The translations under genes and the position numbers were made by a program. From Oscheius sp. JU75 (Eukaryota; Nematoda; Chromadorea; Rhabditida; Rhabditidae), in assembly GCA_037178855.1 (NCBI GenBank), contig JASJZC010000006.1:8102501-8166500 (forward strand): a stretch of DNA of 64,000 bases, in the 5' to 3' direction. Shown here piece after piece: positions 1 through 12,600 of this stretch (position 1 is the stretch's first letter; every line of letters begins with the position of its first letter). The notes below the pieces were generated by a model. That model made no database searches. It saw nothing but the letters and a program-made list of their open reading frames with translations, and was not told where the DNA came from.

Positions 1-455
1 GTTTCAACGGTATTCCCGCAGCGATGCCCTTCATCTGCTATCCTTTCCTCTTACATCAGTGGATAGCCTTCTCCAATCATTTCATCTAGTCCTGTTTCTT
101 GTGATTTTGAGTTCTCTGCTCGATGTTTATTTCCAATATAATTGTTGTTTTTTCTTCAGAATCTCGAAAAATCGACTCGGCTTGGGTCCGGTTCGAGAAA
201 TATAAGACCCAAATGAATTTTTCTACACAAAAACGACGCTGACCCACCTAGCCGGCCAGGTTTGAATTGACTGCAGCCAGCAAGAAAGTCCAAAAGTTCC
301 AAAACACATAGAGTATGCAGTAAAATTGTTAGTCGGCGCCGCTAATGTAAGACTACTCAACACCTTGGAAAACGAAGGAACTTTATGCATACAAAACGAG
401 GGCGTGAGATCATACAGGACCGGATGGGAAAGTGAGTGGGAATGTAGGGGATGAA

Positions 456-1057
456 TCAATAGAGACAGGTCTTCTTCATGATGGCAAAGAAGTCCGCCTC
501 CGAGACCTGGGTCGCGCCGTTTCCAGAAGCTTCAGAGATCATCTCCTCGATTTCTTCGATGCTCACATCTTCCGCGAGCTCTTTGGCTACCTAAAATTTG
601 GTTTAAAAAAAAAACTATAATTAGTAGCCTACCTGGCGAAGATCGTTGAGAGCGATAAATCCCTTGCCATCCTTGTCGAAAAGACGAAAAGCGCTGCGCA
701 TTTCCTCCTGAGACTTGTCCACTTGAGCCGTCTGTCCCTTGACCACTTCGAGGAACTCGTCAACATCGATGTGGTCAGCTGAACATTGTTATACTCTACC
801 AATAAAAAACGGAACAAACCATCAGCCTCTTCCCCCCGGAGCTTCTTCAATTCGGCAATCTTCTTGCTCATCGCTTCGATTTCCGCATTTCGAGGGTCCA
901 GGCCCAATCCACGCATCACTAGCTGAAAAAAGGCGGATTAAAAGCATGGGAAGGAACCAACCCGAAGCTCGGCGACTTTGATGGTCGGTGGGATTTTGTT
1001 GGAGCAGGTCGTGAAAGCAGCCTCGACCTCTTTGCGCGATATGTTGAATTCGGCCAT
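456..1057 (-). CDS. centrin/caltractin-like EF-hand protein
   Basis: Four exons (1057-962, 922-820, 778-633, 590-456) join in phase to a 159-residue protein. The C-terminus ends MKKTCLY, very close to the centrin ending KKTSLY, and the stretch VAKELAEDVSIEEIEEMI resembles the centrin EF3-EF4 linker, so I call it centrin-like rather than calmodulin or troponin C. Only the third EF-hand loop (DKDGKGFIALND) looks able to bind calcium; the other three have lost acidic positions. Centrins are basal-body and centriole-associated calcium sensors; whether this one still does that is unknown. The ATG follows a TTGCTTTTCAG directly, which reads as a trans-splice acceptor and fixes the start. The last intron is only 42 bp. 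Alternative: a diverged calmodulin-like protein. Confidence 0.85.
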
Positions 1058-1842
1058 CTGAAAAGCAAGAAACCGGTAGGATGCTCTTTTTGACATTCTC
1101 GTAGCCCTGTGTGGTCTAAAACCACAGAAAAATATCAAAATCACGGTACTTTTTTGCTTTTGGAAGAGTTCAAACGGCTGATTCTGAAAATAAGGAGCGT
1201 GAAGAGAATGAACAGGATATGAATTGCGACTTTCAATTGAGAGACAAACAAGCGGAACGGATTGACAAAATATGAAAAGTACAGCTGGCTGAAAAGAATT
1301 CGCCACTTCATGTAAAAAGTGAGAAAACAAAGGCTGGAAAAGTTTTGAAAATCAACAACTAGGATTCGATTTGAACCCCTCCTCTATCCTTTTCGGCTTA
1401 TGCGACAGTCCCATTGTCAGCTATTCCAAACTGTCAGTGGTCGGCTGATCACTAATATGGTATAGATCGGTAGAGGCGGTCGCGCAGACCCCGGAAAATC
1501 AAGCTGGAACAATTATGTAGAACCTACAAATGTTCGAAACACTTAGTGGGTTGCGCCATTTTCCCTACAGAAACAAAAAGCTTAAAAGTAAGAAAAGGGG
1601 TAGCGCAAAAGTTTCTGATGACAGGGATCCAGTTGACCTCTACTATAGTATTGGTGGAAAAGCGAATAAACAACGTCAACATGGTCGGACTGGGCAGGGA
1701 TTACGAGCAATTTGTGGGGAAAAACCGTAGTTTATAGAGATAATCAAACGGAAAACGTGAGTTCCATGAGAATGAGAGAAATAGAACTATTTAATGGAAA
1801 TCTAAGGCAACTTTTGAGCAATTTGACCTGTACGGAACTGAA
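1058..1842. other. intergenic, no gene seen
   Basis: No coding trace on either strand. A weak tRNA-like B-box (minus strand) lies near 1371-1390, too degraded to call a tRNA. Confidence 0.5.
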
Positions 1843-3460
1843 CTAACAACTACGAACAAGATATAAGAAGACTGTCGGTGTGTCGAGGGTCGAATAGAAC
1901 GGGAAACTGCGCCGGCTTTTCAGACGTGACCCATCGGCAAACTCGAACGTCTCCCGGTAGTATTGAACCTCGTCTCGGATCAGCAGATTCTGTTTGCCTG
2001 AAAGTTGAGATTTTGCTAGAAAAACGAAACCAAGATACCAATTTCGGCTCTGAAATTTTTCTGGGTGTCTGGGTCTCGAAGAGTTGAGGCGATAAGCGCA
2101 AAGCTGCCCTTCTTCTCCAAAAGATTGTAAAGAACTTGGCATAAGGAGGGAAGGAGAGCACGGTCATAGACGACGTCTGGAAAAATGTTCTTATGGTTGG
2201 AGGAAGGGTCCGGTCGAGTTTCAAAAACTATCGACCTGTCACGGTCCGCTCGTGGGCCGCTTTTTTGAATTTCAAGCCAGAAACTGAAAAGAGGCCCGGT
2301 TCACTTATTTATATGGTGCCCAATTTTTGGAGGTTATCGAATTGGACCATATTGTAGTTGTGGACGTGCACCGATCGGCCTCCTTTGTCAAGCTTTTTTT
2401 TTTACAAGGATTCCCACGATTTAGTGCCGAAAACAGGTTCAGCCACTTTGCTAATACGGTTATTGTAAGACCCTCTTTTTCATGGCGAATCCTATAAGCT
2501 TACCGGAAGCGATCACAATATCGATACCTCCGTCCAGACAAAGATCCTCACTTCTCCAATTGCACCAATCCAAATGTGTGACCCGTATACGTTTCCGGTC
2601 TCCTTCCTAAAACACATCATTTATGGCGGAAAAAGCAAAAACGTGCCTCAAAATTCGCGCCAATATTGAGTTCCAGCTGGGCAAGCACCTTTGGATCGTA
2701 GTCGGTCAGGGTAACTGTACATTGCGAAGAAAAAGAGGCTGCTGCGATTCCGGCCAGTCCGCAACCAGCTCCAAGTTCAATCAAGGATGTTCCATCCAAA
2801 TTGACGTAGTTTGTGAGAAAATGGGCCAGATCACAGGATGCCTGAAAATGTACAAGAGTTTCCTCAATGGACAGGCTGGCCAACCTAAATTCGAGTCTTT
2901 TGCCGAATGACTCCGTCGGCTAGCGCTCTGACTACAGAATCAAATTTCCTGGGTTCGATTCCCGGGTCGACAAAATCTTTTTATGAGACGCCGGGAAACA
3001 TTTTCAGAAGGTTTTCCATGCTCAGAGCTCCCAAGAGGAATGCTAGCTTCGAAATGAGCGTACCTGCCAGACGGAGAGCCCCGTAGTACCATGACAAAGC
3101 TGCTGATTCGATTCGCGAATAGCACACAGAAGGTAACCACTACTGGTAGTGTAAAGACGGTAGGAATACTCCGATTGGTCGACAATACAAGCAGCCAAGG
3201 CTTCGTAAATGCTGTCGCTGTGTTCCTGCTCGACCTAAATGCGGTGTTTCACGAAAAAACTGAAGAAAAGTGACCTTTTCAGTTAGTTCTTTGAGTACCT
3301 GACGACGGAAGCTATTCTTCACGGGGAATTCCTTGAAAATCGGATTATTGAGCACGTCGGTGGCTAGGAGATCAAATGTCGAGTCGGCTACGACTTCCTG
3401 GAGCAATGAGAATGGGATTTTTGTACAGGAGTAGTAGTAATTCGCGAATTTGTTGGCAAT
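1843..3460 (-). CDS. EEF2KMT: eEF2 lysine methyltransferase (FAM86/EEF2KMT), N-terminus incomplete
   Basis: Six exons (3460-3275, 3234-3064, 2841-2647, 2606-2504, 2176-2039, 1997-1843) give 315 residues in one frame. Family marks: ESNQQLCHGTTGLSVWQ before the methyltransferase fold, SAM-binding motif I LIELGAGCGLAG, the acidic strand TDYDPKVLAQLELN, and IASDVVYD (post-motif II). FAM86 enzymes trimethylate a lysine of elongation factor 2. No ATG exists in the first 118 codons of the model, so roughly 15-20 residues and the initiator are missing; no first exon could be placed between here and LYRM1, which ends 83 bp upstream on the same strand. The third intron uses a GC donor (GAG/GCACGT). The 222-bp intron at 2842-3063 carries a tRNA-like repeat. 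Confidence 0.88.
2903..2985 (+). repeat. tRNA-derived SINE-like sequence
   Basis: Inside an EEF2KMT intron, on the opposite strand. An A-box-like block (CGTCGGCTAGCGCTCTG) is followed 30 bp later by a B box and T-arm (CCTGGGTTCGATTCCCGGG). The acceptor stem does not pair, so it is a tRNA-derived repeat, not a tRNA gene. Confidence 0.6.
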
Positions 3461-3542
3461 CTGAATGGGGTTGAATGCAAAAAAGAACTTGAGACACTTA
3501 CATCTGAAAGCCCTAGAGGCACCAATCTGCGATTATTCTTCC

Positions 3543-3976
3543 CTAGTCCGCTTGAGTTTGCTGTATTTTCCACGGGAGGTGTTGACGTCTAAGATTGTAT
3601 TGATCTGCAAAAGGGGAGGACTCACTATAAGCCGTTTTAGGGGGGAGATACTCGGGTCGTTCGTAGGGGATTCCATAGTGTTCGGCCTGGATAAGTCTCT
3701 TCTCCGTGTATAGAACCAGCTTGCTTATTTCCGCCGGGTCTGTGAGCTGAAAAAGGCTCGTTTGCTAGGAAACTGGAGGATACGAACGTTTTTGTTGTCC
3801 CTAAACTTATCGCGAGCCTCGGTTAAGATTTCCTTCCGCTCTACAGCTGTTCTTGATGGATCCTTTGCATTCCAGGTCTTCCCTGAACAGTTCGTCAATG
3901 ACATGAAATGAAAAAGGCTACCGAGTTTGATTGCTTGCTTGTAGAGTCGGAGAACGTTGGCTCTGGTTATTGACAT
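3543..3976 (-). CDS. LYRM1: LYR motif-containing protein 1
   Basis: Four exons (3976-3922, 3882-3788, 3746-3626, 3604-3543) encode 110 residues. The LYR motif is in [13 protein letters not shown] at residues 6-18, followed by [14 protein letters not shown] and, near residue 75, [14 protein letters not shown], a stretch very like the LYRM1 signature. LYRM proteins act in or around mitochondria, usually with the acyl carrier protein and Fe-S or respiratory assembly; the exact LYRM1 role is poorly settled. The ATG lies 7 nt after TTTCAG. It sits immediately upstream of EEF2KMT in the same orientation, suggesting a two-gene operon. Length is close to the vertebrate protein (about 122). Confidence 0.88.
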
Positions 3977-4680
3977 GCACTGGCTGAAACATGAGGCCAT
4001 ATTTGGGAGAGGAGGCTAGTGAGATGAAGCAAATTAGCTGGAGCATGCAAGAGCACCAACATCGATTTATGCGTATTTCAGTGAGCGGCTCAGCAGAGAG
4101 AATTGAGAAGCATCGACATATCGTAATGTTCAGAGGTAAACAGTTCTACAACATAATTTTTCCAACGTTGTGGAGAATTTAGATTGAAATGGGGCTTACT
4201 GCTAAAGTTTTACGCTATTTATTGTTGTGTTAAACGTGTTAACGAAGAGAAAACGGAGGAAAAAAAGTAGAAAATGAAAATTGAAGAACCGGAAAATTTT
4301 GAAAAGGCGCCAGAAAAAATATTCAAGCCTTTGAACTTTCAAAAGAGCGGAAACTTTCCTCTGCTTTACTTTTCTTTTTTCGAGGTCTTGGTTACGTGTT
4401 TTCCGTGTTCTCATTCTCCAGTGCTTGTTTTTGAACGACAGATAAAAAATACAGACCGCACGCTGTTTACAAAGACGTATTCTGTTCTTCAGCATAGTTA
4501 ATAGCAAGTTTTATTTCTTTTATTTCCTTTGTTCTCTTGCAGCCAGCTATTCCTTGTGTTCGTTATTTTTACGTCACATCAGCAAAACCGCTGCGTTCTT
4601 TGGCCCCTCAACACTGCTACTCACCTATCTATACTTGTTCTTGACTGCAATATCCCTTTACGGTATTTTATTTTTTCAGA
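3977..4680. other. intergenic between divergent genes
   Basis: About 700 bp separating divergently transcribed LYRM1 (minus) and EXOSC1 (plus); AT-rich around 4200-4520. It presumably holds both promoters, but I see no recognisable element. Confidence 0.4.
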
Positions 4681-5417
4681 ATGAAAACAGGCGAATCACG
4701 CTTGGTTGTTCCGGGAGAAAGTATTCTGCCCTGCAGTGCTGATATTCGGCCCGGAAAAGGCTGCTATGAGCTCCACAACAACATTCGATCATCGCTAACC
4801 GGTTTCGTTTTTATCAAGGAGGAGATTGTGGTATTCTTCATCCCTATTAATCTTGCTAATAAAGCGATTCAGAAAGATAAATTGGTCAAAGTAGTTGAGG
4901 TGAGACGGCGGGAAGAACAGCAAGATCACGTGATCCCGTACATTGGCGGTATTGTCACAGCTCGTGTCCTGAATATTGGTTCCAAGTATGTCAATCTTCA
5001 TATTTTTCTAACTAAATAATTCAGATTTGCAAAATGTCATTTGATATGTGTAGAAGATAGTCCCCTAACTAGCGAATACTCGGCCATTTTGCGGAAAGAA
5101 GATATCAGGCAGCAGAATCGGGACGAGGTTAGTTATATTCTTCATTTATCAATTTTAACCAACTTCAGGTGAATCTATCAAAGTGCGTGCAGCCGGAAGA
5201 CATAATCGTGGCCCGAGTGATCAGTTTCGGCGACAATCAGACCTCGTTTATCCTGTCCGTAGCCGAGGAACAGCTTGGCGTCGTCAGTGCGTTCAGCCAA
5301 GACGGCGAGAGGATGATTTGTAAAAATTTCGACTCGATGCAAGGCGTCAAAACGGGTTGCCTCGAGCCGCGAAAAGTCGCCAAAATTCCCGATCTCAACA
5401 GTCGAGGTTTCAGCTAG
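4681..5417 (+). CDS. EXOSC1: exosome complex component CSL4
   Basis: Three exons (4681-4985, 5025-5127, 5169-5417) give 218 residues. The N-terminus (RLVVPGESILPCSADIRPGK) resembles the Csl4 N-terminal barrel; the S1 domain carries VQPEDIIVARVISFGDNQ and LSVAEEQLGVVSAFS, and the C-terminal LEPRKVAKIPD matches the EXOSC1 tail. Csl4 is an RNA-binding cap subunit of the 3'-5' RNA exosome. The ATG is directly preceded by TTTTTTCAG, a trans-splice-type acceptor. The next gene starts 167 bp downstream on the same strand. Confidence 0.92.
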
Positions 5418-5583
5418 TTTCTCGTTGTTATTCTTCGTTGATTTTCTGTTATGAATTATTTTCCCGAAGCTTTTCTTAATAGTATAGTGCTTTGCTCACA
5501 AGCGTACCTTTGTATCAACTGTTATTGTTTCGTTAGCAGTTTGCGTCGTTAGTTTTTAGGTTCTTTCAGAGAATTTCTAGCCT

Positions 5584-8500
5584 ATGTTCGGAGGTAACTC
5601 TTGGACTGTAAGTTTTCAACTTTTGCTGTCAAGTTCTACCTCATCTCAGGGCCAAAAAGACCAGCGTCTCTATTTTGTAAACCCGCCACAGCCACCGCCG
5701 AGGCCTCCAAGTCTCCTGACCCAGCAGTTCCCCTTCCCCCATTACCCATTGTCAAATTCGACGCCTCGAACGAACGTAAATGCCCCAGTTTCCCTTGTAT
5801 ATTTCTAAAGTTTCAGCATGCTCCGTCATGGAGCAACCCTCTTCCTCTGCCACCGCCCTTCCCCAACTGCTTTGAGAACGTGGATGTGATCGGACCGAAC
5901 AGACTCGGATATCTGGCCCCTACGCCAGGGAATCTTTCCAACAAGGCGTTAGTTTTGTCCCGAATCCGTGGCAAGACCCGATTTTAGGAAGACCGTGGAT
6001 GTTGTGGAACGGGAGACGACACGTCCCGCAACGATTGACGAGTCGGAATACAATATTTTGCAGAATAAGGTCAAATGTAGCATGACGAATTCGCAGAAGG
6101 ACGACGCTAGGCAGATTCATTCTTTGACGGAGCATACTTCGTTGCTGAAACATCCGACCAAGCATAAGGTATGCCTTTTTTTTCTTCTTGGCATCTTGCT
6201 TTAGCCCCTACCAAAGAGTTTCTCTCCTCATGCCCGGCAACCGATAGAACAGTCCACCTACCCGTCGAGAAAGAGGGACATGGATGCGATGCAGCAGACA
6301 CAGGAGTTCAAGCAGCGGAGATACCAGGTAGAAGGAAGTCGCTACTGTAATCCATGGCTGGATGTGCTAGCTTCTAATTGGCTCCGTTCGCTTTAATTCA
6401 TGCAAAATGAAGGATCAGGAAACACGATCAGTTTGTGCTAAACTGATGGTCACATGACTCCTTTTGTGACTACAAATGAAAATGTTCAAGCCGAATGAAG
6501 AAGGACACTAACTGTGTTATTGCACACGGCATAACAAATAACTACTTTCGTGTGGGGTTTTTTCGCCCTTGCAGTCGGTGTCCGACTTTTCTATTAAAGA
6601 AAATAAACTCGGTTCAATTCTTGTTCGTTCAATCCTGCTGCAAACATTGAATATTCAACCAAACCATTTTAGAATGGGCGTGTTAAGCGTCTCATTACGC
6701 CACGGCAGTCTTAATTTTCTTGAAGTTTGAAGCGAGCAGCTCTTTTGACTACGTAGCTCTGCTTATTGTGGTGTCACGGCTTAAAAACAATACTTTCTAC
6801 AGAAGTTAACAGCTCGGTCTTACTCATTGTTAGTTACAGAGATACACTGCGGACAGTGGAGAATATGTTGTCCAAACATCGACGAAGCTCGTTCGCAAGA
6901 GGGCCACTACTCCCAAGCCCACGCAAAATACCATGAAGTGGACACGGGACCAGGCTGCAGCAGAAGAAGCCAATACCTCTGCCGGTACATTTTTTTTTTT
7001 ATAAATAAGTCAGGTTTTGAAATTTAGGTTCTGCTAAGGACACTCCCGAGCCCGAGATCGAGATAGTGCTTGTGGACTCGTCGCAGAATTCTGATGACAA
7101 TGCTCCGCAAAGTTTTAACCCTTTTTATCTTATATCCAAACTACGAATCTAGTCTCTCCAAATGGCGTTATGGTGGTCTGTGAGGCAGCTCGGACACCGG
7201 ATCCGGTCAGTCGCACGACTGAACGAGCGCGTAGTCCGGAGAAGACTGTCCACAAGTCGGGCTCATCTTCAAATCACCATACGCCAGGATCAGTTTTGCC
7301 GAATCGGGGACAAATGTCGCTGCGGAATATAAACGGACATAGGATCACGGGTGACTCTAGGGAATGCTTCGCTCATCTTACTAACTCTTGCAAGGTTAGT
7401 GTTGTTTTCTTCATTATGTTTGCTTCAACGAGTACTATTGTAATCGAGCTGTCGGAAGATGCAATACGACTGAAGCCTCAATACAATGACTTGACCAAAC
7501 GCTTCTTTAGCCAATTCGAAGACTGGACGAAAGAATTTCGAGTTGTTGTCAAATAGAATCGGAAAAGATTGAGTTGATTTTCCTGACCATTTCGGGTCGT
7601 TTGATCTCTCAATGCGATAGTTGGATTATCGTAATTTAATTGAAATTTTGATCGGTCTGAAGCGGGGTTTGAACTTGGGACCCCTAGCTTATTGCTTGCG
7701 CAGTTTATCACTGCGCCAACTCGCAAAATCAGTACTTTCAACGTGCTGGCTCAAAGCTCGTAGACCGAATCAAGCCTGGTGGCTCGAACTGCGTATAGTT
7801 ATTATCAATAAAACCTTAATCAGGAGCATATTTCTAGTGAACCCAAGTCAATATTTTCAGTACAGCTCAAGTCGAAAGTAAATGCTAAAATTGGGATTCT
7901 GATTTTGTATTCTTAGGCAGTAACTGATCAAATCCTCTGCTATCTGAGGCAACATGATCACAATAGCCAACTTTTTCTCCGATAAACAGATCTAGTTTCA
8001 GGCCGGTATTTTTTGTCGTTTCGAGCACCGAGGTTCGACAGCTCACCATGAGACCAAAGTTTGTCAACGGTATCCCTCTTCCTTCACCCGAATAGACCAA
8101 TGTTTTAGACTCCTGCGTGGTCTGTGCCGTCCCGACAGTGAGCAATGTCGTTGTGAACACGCAGCTCTTCTTCTGCATCAATACCCGCTCTGTGTCTTCT
8201 TCGGTCGAGGGGACTGCGTCGAAGGTGACAAGTGCACGCTTCTGCACGTCAAGCATAGCACGGCGGCCAGACTCTGTCCCGAGTTCTTACGTGGCAACTG
8301 TTTTGCCGGAGATAAGGTATGTTCAACTGGCTCAGTGCGTAAGCTGACGCTTTGTAATCGATCAGTCTCTGGTTCGCTTCCCATCGCTATGATGATCACA
8401 GAATGCGGATGGGTGAAACACGCGTTCTTCTACGTTCGAAGAGCGACGCACCTGCGTGATGCTCTTCTAATCTTCTCTCTGAGCAACCATTCTACTGTTT

Positions 8501-9278
8501 TTTCTCTCCTGGATATTAGCTGGTCCTTAGAATTTCAACTGGCTCATGGAAGGTTTACTGGTCTCAAATTTTAAACGGAGTCAGGGAAAAGAAGGAGCAA
8601 GATTGCTTCTAACTTTTTACTACTGCCTAGACGCAGGTTCACAAGATTCACGGACTACCTTTCCTTATATTGGAGCATCGTAAAGCCCTAAAGATTCTTT
8701 TTGTAAAAAAAAAAAGACTAAAGATTACAATCACACTACTGGATTTCAGAATATTTCTGAGAAACATAGCTGGGTCTCTTCTGTCTTGACCGTCCGATGC
8801 GAAGCATAACCGTCCTAACATTTTTTTTCAGCTGTCCGAGTGGTTCGTGACGCCATTTTGTCAGCACTGGCACTCTCAGCAAGCCTATAATATTCCAAAA
8901 TGTTATAACCCCTGTAGGGTTTGAGAAGGTACTACATCTTTGTAGAACATGGCTAGGTTAGAAAGCCAAAGTTTCAGCCAAAAATGAAGGTTTTCGAACA
9001 TGATCAGACGGTCAAAACAGAACAAAAAAATCTTCATTCTGGAAAGGTTGATCTTTCATGGGTCCTATGGGCCGGCTAAAATCCTTTTTTTTTCTCTTCT
9101 TCCAACTTTATAATGTCCTCTCATTTTCAGTGCGACTACGTGCATTCCTACCCTTATATCGTGACCAAAGAAAAAGGAACGCTGGAGGAGATTACGTAGG
9201 CATTTAGTTAACTATTACCAGCTTTTTAGGCTGCCCGTCGAAAAGAGCGAGAGCACCTTCCGTTGGATTGAAGATTAG
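5584..9278 (+). CDS. unrecognised proline-rich, largely disordered protein
   Basis: Ten exons keep phase: 5584-5607, 5650-5775, 5817-5947, 5988-6168, 6205-6327, 6840-6984, 7028-7111, 7153-7394, 9131-9195, 9230-9278, about 389 residues. The N-terminus is proline-rich (VNPPQPPPRPPSLL, PLPLPPPFPN), with possible SH3/WW ligands; the middle is basic and Ser/Thr-rich with no domain I recognise. The last two exons (CDYVHSYPYIVTKEKG... to WIED) follow a 1.7-kb intron carrying tRNA-like repeats and are less certain; a further open block at 9325-9381 may be an alternative exon. Intron 3 is only 40 bp. It follows EXOSC1 by 167 bp and precedes the next same-strand gene by about 320 bp, consistent with an operon. 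Function unknown. Confidence 0.55.
7655..7730 (-). repeat. tRNA-derived SINE-like sequence
   Basis: Reverse-strand A-box-like GTTGGCGCAGTGATAAACTG and B-box-like AAGTTCAAACCCC, about 35 bp apart, inside a large intron. No foldable acceptor stem. Confidence 0.5.
8325..8395 (+). repeat. tRNA-derived SINE-like sequence
   Basis: Forward TGGCTCAGTGCGTAAGCTG (A-box-like) and CTGGTTCGCTTCCC (B-box-like) in the same 1.7-kb intron as the copy at 7.7 kb, opposite orientation. Confidence 0.5.
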
Positions 9279-9601
9279 GTCAAACCGCTATGTAAATGCG
9301 CATTATACATCCCCTTCTTATCAGATTTCAGAGCTCCCGCCAGATATATTTCAAATTGAAGTGCCTTCAAAAGCCACACAGGTAAAGTTTAGTCCTCCAG
9401 CTAGACATTGTCCCCCTAAAAAGCCGGTTTACAAGACGTCCTGAAAAGAGCCAGTGTAAAAGAAAAAATGTGATTTCCAGAAATTAAGAAATATGCCAAT
9501 AAATATTATCAAATGTTTAGGTGTTCTTGATAATGATACTGGCATTTCCAAGCTCGTTTTTGAACCTAATATGGCTACAAGAAAATAAAAGTAGTCTCAG
9601 A

Positions 9602-12600
9602 ATGGCGCAGCCGAGAAGCCGAAGAGTTTATTTCCGTCCGGAGGAGGAGACGGTCGAGGAGACCAGCCATATAGACGAGGAGCCAAGTGAAATCAATGTC
9701 GATGGAGAAGAACTTCGTTCGGATGAAAAGTAATATTCTAGCCTCTTTCGGGTCAATATCTGGCCATTTTGTCACATTCCAGGCGGTTTTGAAAGCAGAC
9801 GTTTGACGTTTTTAATCTTTTGTTTGACACGAAATTTACTGGAAAGAAGCAGAGATCCGCTAATCATTAGTTGCTTCCCTCTTGTTCTTGCAGCCTACTT
9901 TAAAATCGAAAATCAAACTCTTAATCAACCTGCGTCTTGACAATTTCTCGCAGACGTCTTATCCTATCAAAAAAATAGGGCTTTTGTTCTAACAGCAGAT
10001 CACGAAGCTAGGTAGATGGCCTGCTGAAAGTCGCGTGAAGTTCTCTCTATCCTCGTTTGGAAGTCGTGTGGGTTCTACTTCACCTTGCTAGTATGAGGTC
10101 AATTTGCTAGGACGAATTTCATCCGGGACAAAAACGGTTGACGACTTTTCTTCCTCGTAAATATAAAAATCCGAGAAACCAAAGAAGTGAGCTATCAAGC
10201 ACCTACTCGTCCTAGCAAGGTGAAGTATAACCAGTAGCAGTTCATCCAAGAAAGGTGAAGTAGATTACACTTCACCTTGCTAGGACGAAGCCCATTTCGG
10301 ACTAGCATCCACTATACAACATTAAATTTTATACCCTTTCTGTCTATCACTCGCAGAGTTAGATTTTGTTTATCAAAGAGCAAACAGTTTGATAAGGTTC
10401 AAATTCAGATTGAATGTTGGTCCAATGGAGTCGCCTACTCGGCAATGGCATAGAGTAGGCAAACGGCCGTACTCGGAGGTAAAATATCTACCATTTTTTT
10501 CTGAAATTGGGAATTAGGAGCAAATAGTCGAGGAGATCGTTCACCAATACAGTGCCGGGGAGTATTCAGACATGTCGAGACGAAGAATCAAAGTGAAAAA
10601 GTCGCCTCAATTCATCCAACGCGTACAGGAAAAGGACTGTCAAGTGAGACATTTCTCCTAGCTCATTCTGAAAAAATAGCTTCAGGAAATTGAGTACGAG
10701 GAAAGACCAGCCACCTCACATCAAGGAGCCCGAGTGGTTTCGATGAACGCGAGAATGGGTGAAAATGTCGTTCAGCAATCAGGCAGGATGTATCCCAGAG
10801 GAAGCATGGTAACTGGTGAGCTATTTTTTTTAGTAAGATTCTGAAAATGCGCTAGAATTGACTAGCCGGCCCGTCAACACAGTGCGGTTTACATTTAATG
10901 TAAAACATGGGCAAAGCGAGGCTGCAGTAGTGTCTTACTTTTACCGTCTCAAAGTCCGCCCATCTGTTTTGAGATTGATACCAGACCCGGCCATGTTCTC
11001 TAACCAGACGACAAAACGCATAAAAATGCGAGCTTCCATAAGTGGATGTCAATTGGACGATTCCATCTTGCGTCCGATAAAGACGACCGTTAGACTGCTG
11101 TTTGTCAGCAACAAATTGTCAGGTTTCATTACATCGCACCCCAAAATCTGTTTACTGTTCCCGAAAATGTTTCTATCTGGCACTGCCGAATTATCAAAAT
11201 CAAACTATGATTGGACCGAGGCAGGAATTGAACTCGGGCCCTCGAAGCATTGCATCAACTTGCCGAAATCAGTTTTTCAGCCAATACTCCACGTCTCGCC
11301 CAGACAGCCCCCGTCCGAATGCCCGGATCGGCTTCTCAGCTTGCAGCACAACGTCTCCCCACCATCACCGGCGGTCCTCCCAAAGAAAACAAGCCGCTAA
11401 GGGTCGTGACTCTTCTGTACGCTTAATTTTACCAATTTTCCATCGGTCTAATTTCAGTCCAAATTCTCGTAGACCCGGCGGTGGACCTCCCCGTCCCGTG
11501 GTCAGTTCCATTCGCTCAATCGGCGGCCTACCCCAGTCAAAAATCAGCAAAATCCCGCATATGTCCATCGAAAAGCAGGCCGATGCGATTGTTAACCAAC
11601 CAGTCAAGCTCGGAGAGCATCTGGTCAGCGGACAGACAATTGGAGACTTTAATCGGGTCGTGGAGCTCTTAAATGTGCCTTTTTTATTTTTCTTTTGAAA
11701 GAACTAACGCTTCAGACCCAGATCCATGACCTCCAGGAGGACAACAAGCGCCTAAATATGATGTACACCGGCCTGATCGAATTCAAGGATAGTAGGATCA
11801 AACAGCTAGAAACTACAGTAGACAAGCTACGAAACGAGCTCGGCGTGGCCGTGAAGAACTGGCATGCACAGATGATCGTGGCCGGGACGCCTCTCGTCGA
11901 GGCTAAGCAGACTTCTCAAGTTGTTCAGGTAACTGAAATCCTTGATTTCCATTTATTTTTTCGGCTATACCAAGGGTCAACTGATCTCTGTCATGGCAGG
12001 GATCGACCGTCTCTTAACTTTTCACCTAGTCAGTTTATATCAAACTTTCTTGGAAATGCTCCGCTGTTCACTTTCCAGCTCAAAACCTTTGGTGGTAGGC
12101 ATGTACTGGCCCCTTACGAATTGGATGGGGCGGGTTAGGTTCGACGAGCATTTTTTGAAGATAAAAATAATCTTTCTGTTCGGACTACGAAGAAAATTTC
12201 CATTATTTTCAGTGTCAACGACATTTCCAACTTTGAATAACAGGAGGGGCCTTCTGACCGAAAAGAAGGTTGCTTAAAAAGTTTGGGCTGATCGGTTCTA
12301 GTGCATGCCTGGTGCTGACGGCTGGGGAAGGTTTGTCGGGCCAGGATAGCTGAGAACTTTTTATAAAAAGGCAAGCATAGAAATCCTTCAATGAAAATTT
12401 TGGCTCGTTAGTGGCATCATTTTACTCGAAGAAGAAGGGCGTAAAAATCTGGTTGGAAAAAAATTTTGGGAACGAGTAAATTATTCTCTCATTTCAACTG
12501 TCCAAAGACGCAATTGATACGCTCAGAGTTCAGAAGAAGTCAATGTTAGACTCCCCGAAATTATGTGAACAGTAGAATATTTGGATGGACAACTTGGTTT

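Noticed and set aside
2903-2985. Functional tRNA gene
   Set aside because: A and B boxes present but no acceptor stem; the same holds for the other tRNA-like copies.
8833-8929. Candidate exon (LSEWFVTPFCQHWHSQQAYN) in the 1.7-kb intron of the 5584 gene
   Set aside because: Has an acceptor but its 3' end runs into a repeat-like block, and the flanking exons already join in phase without it.
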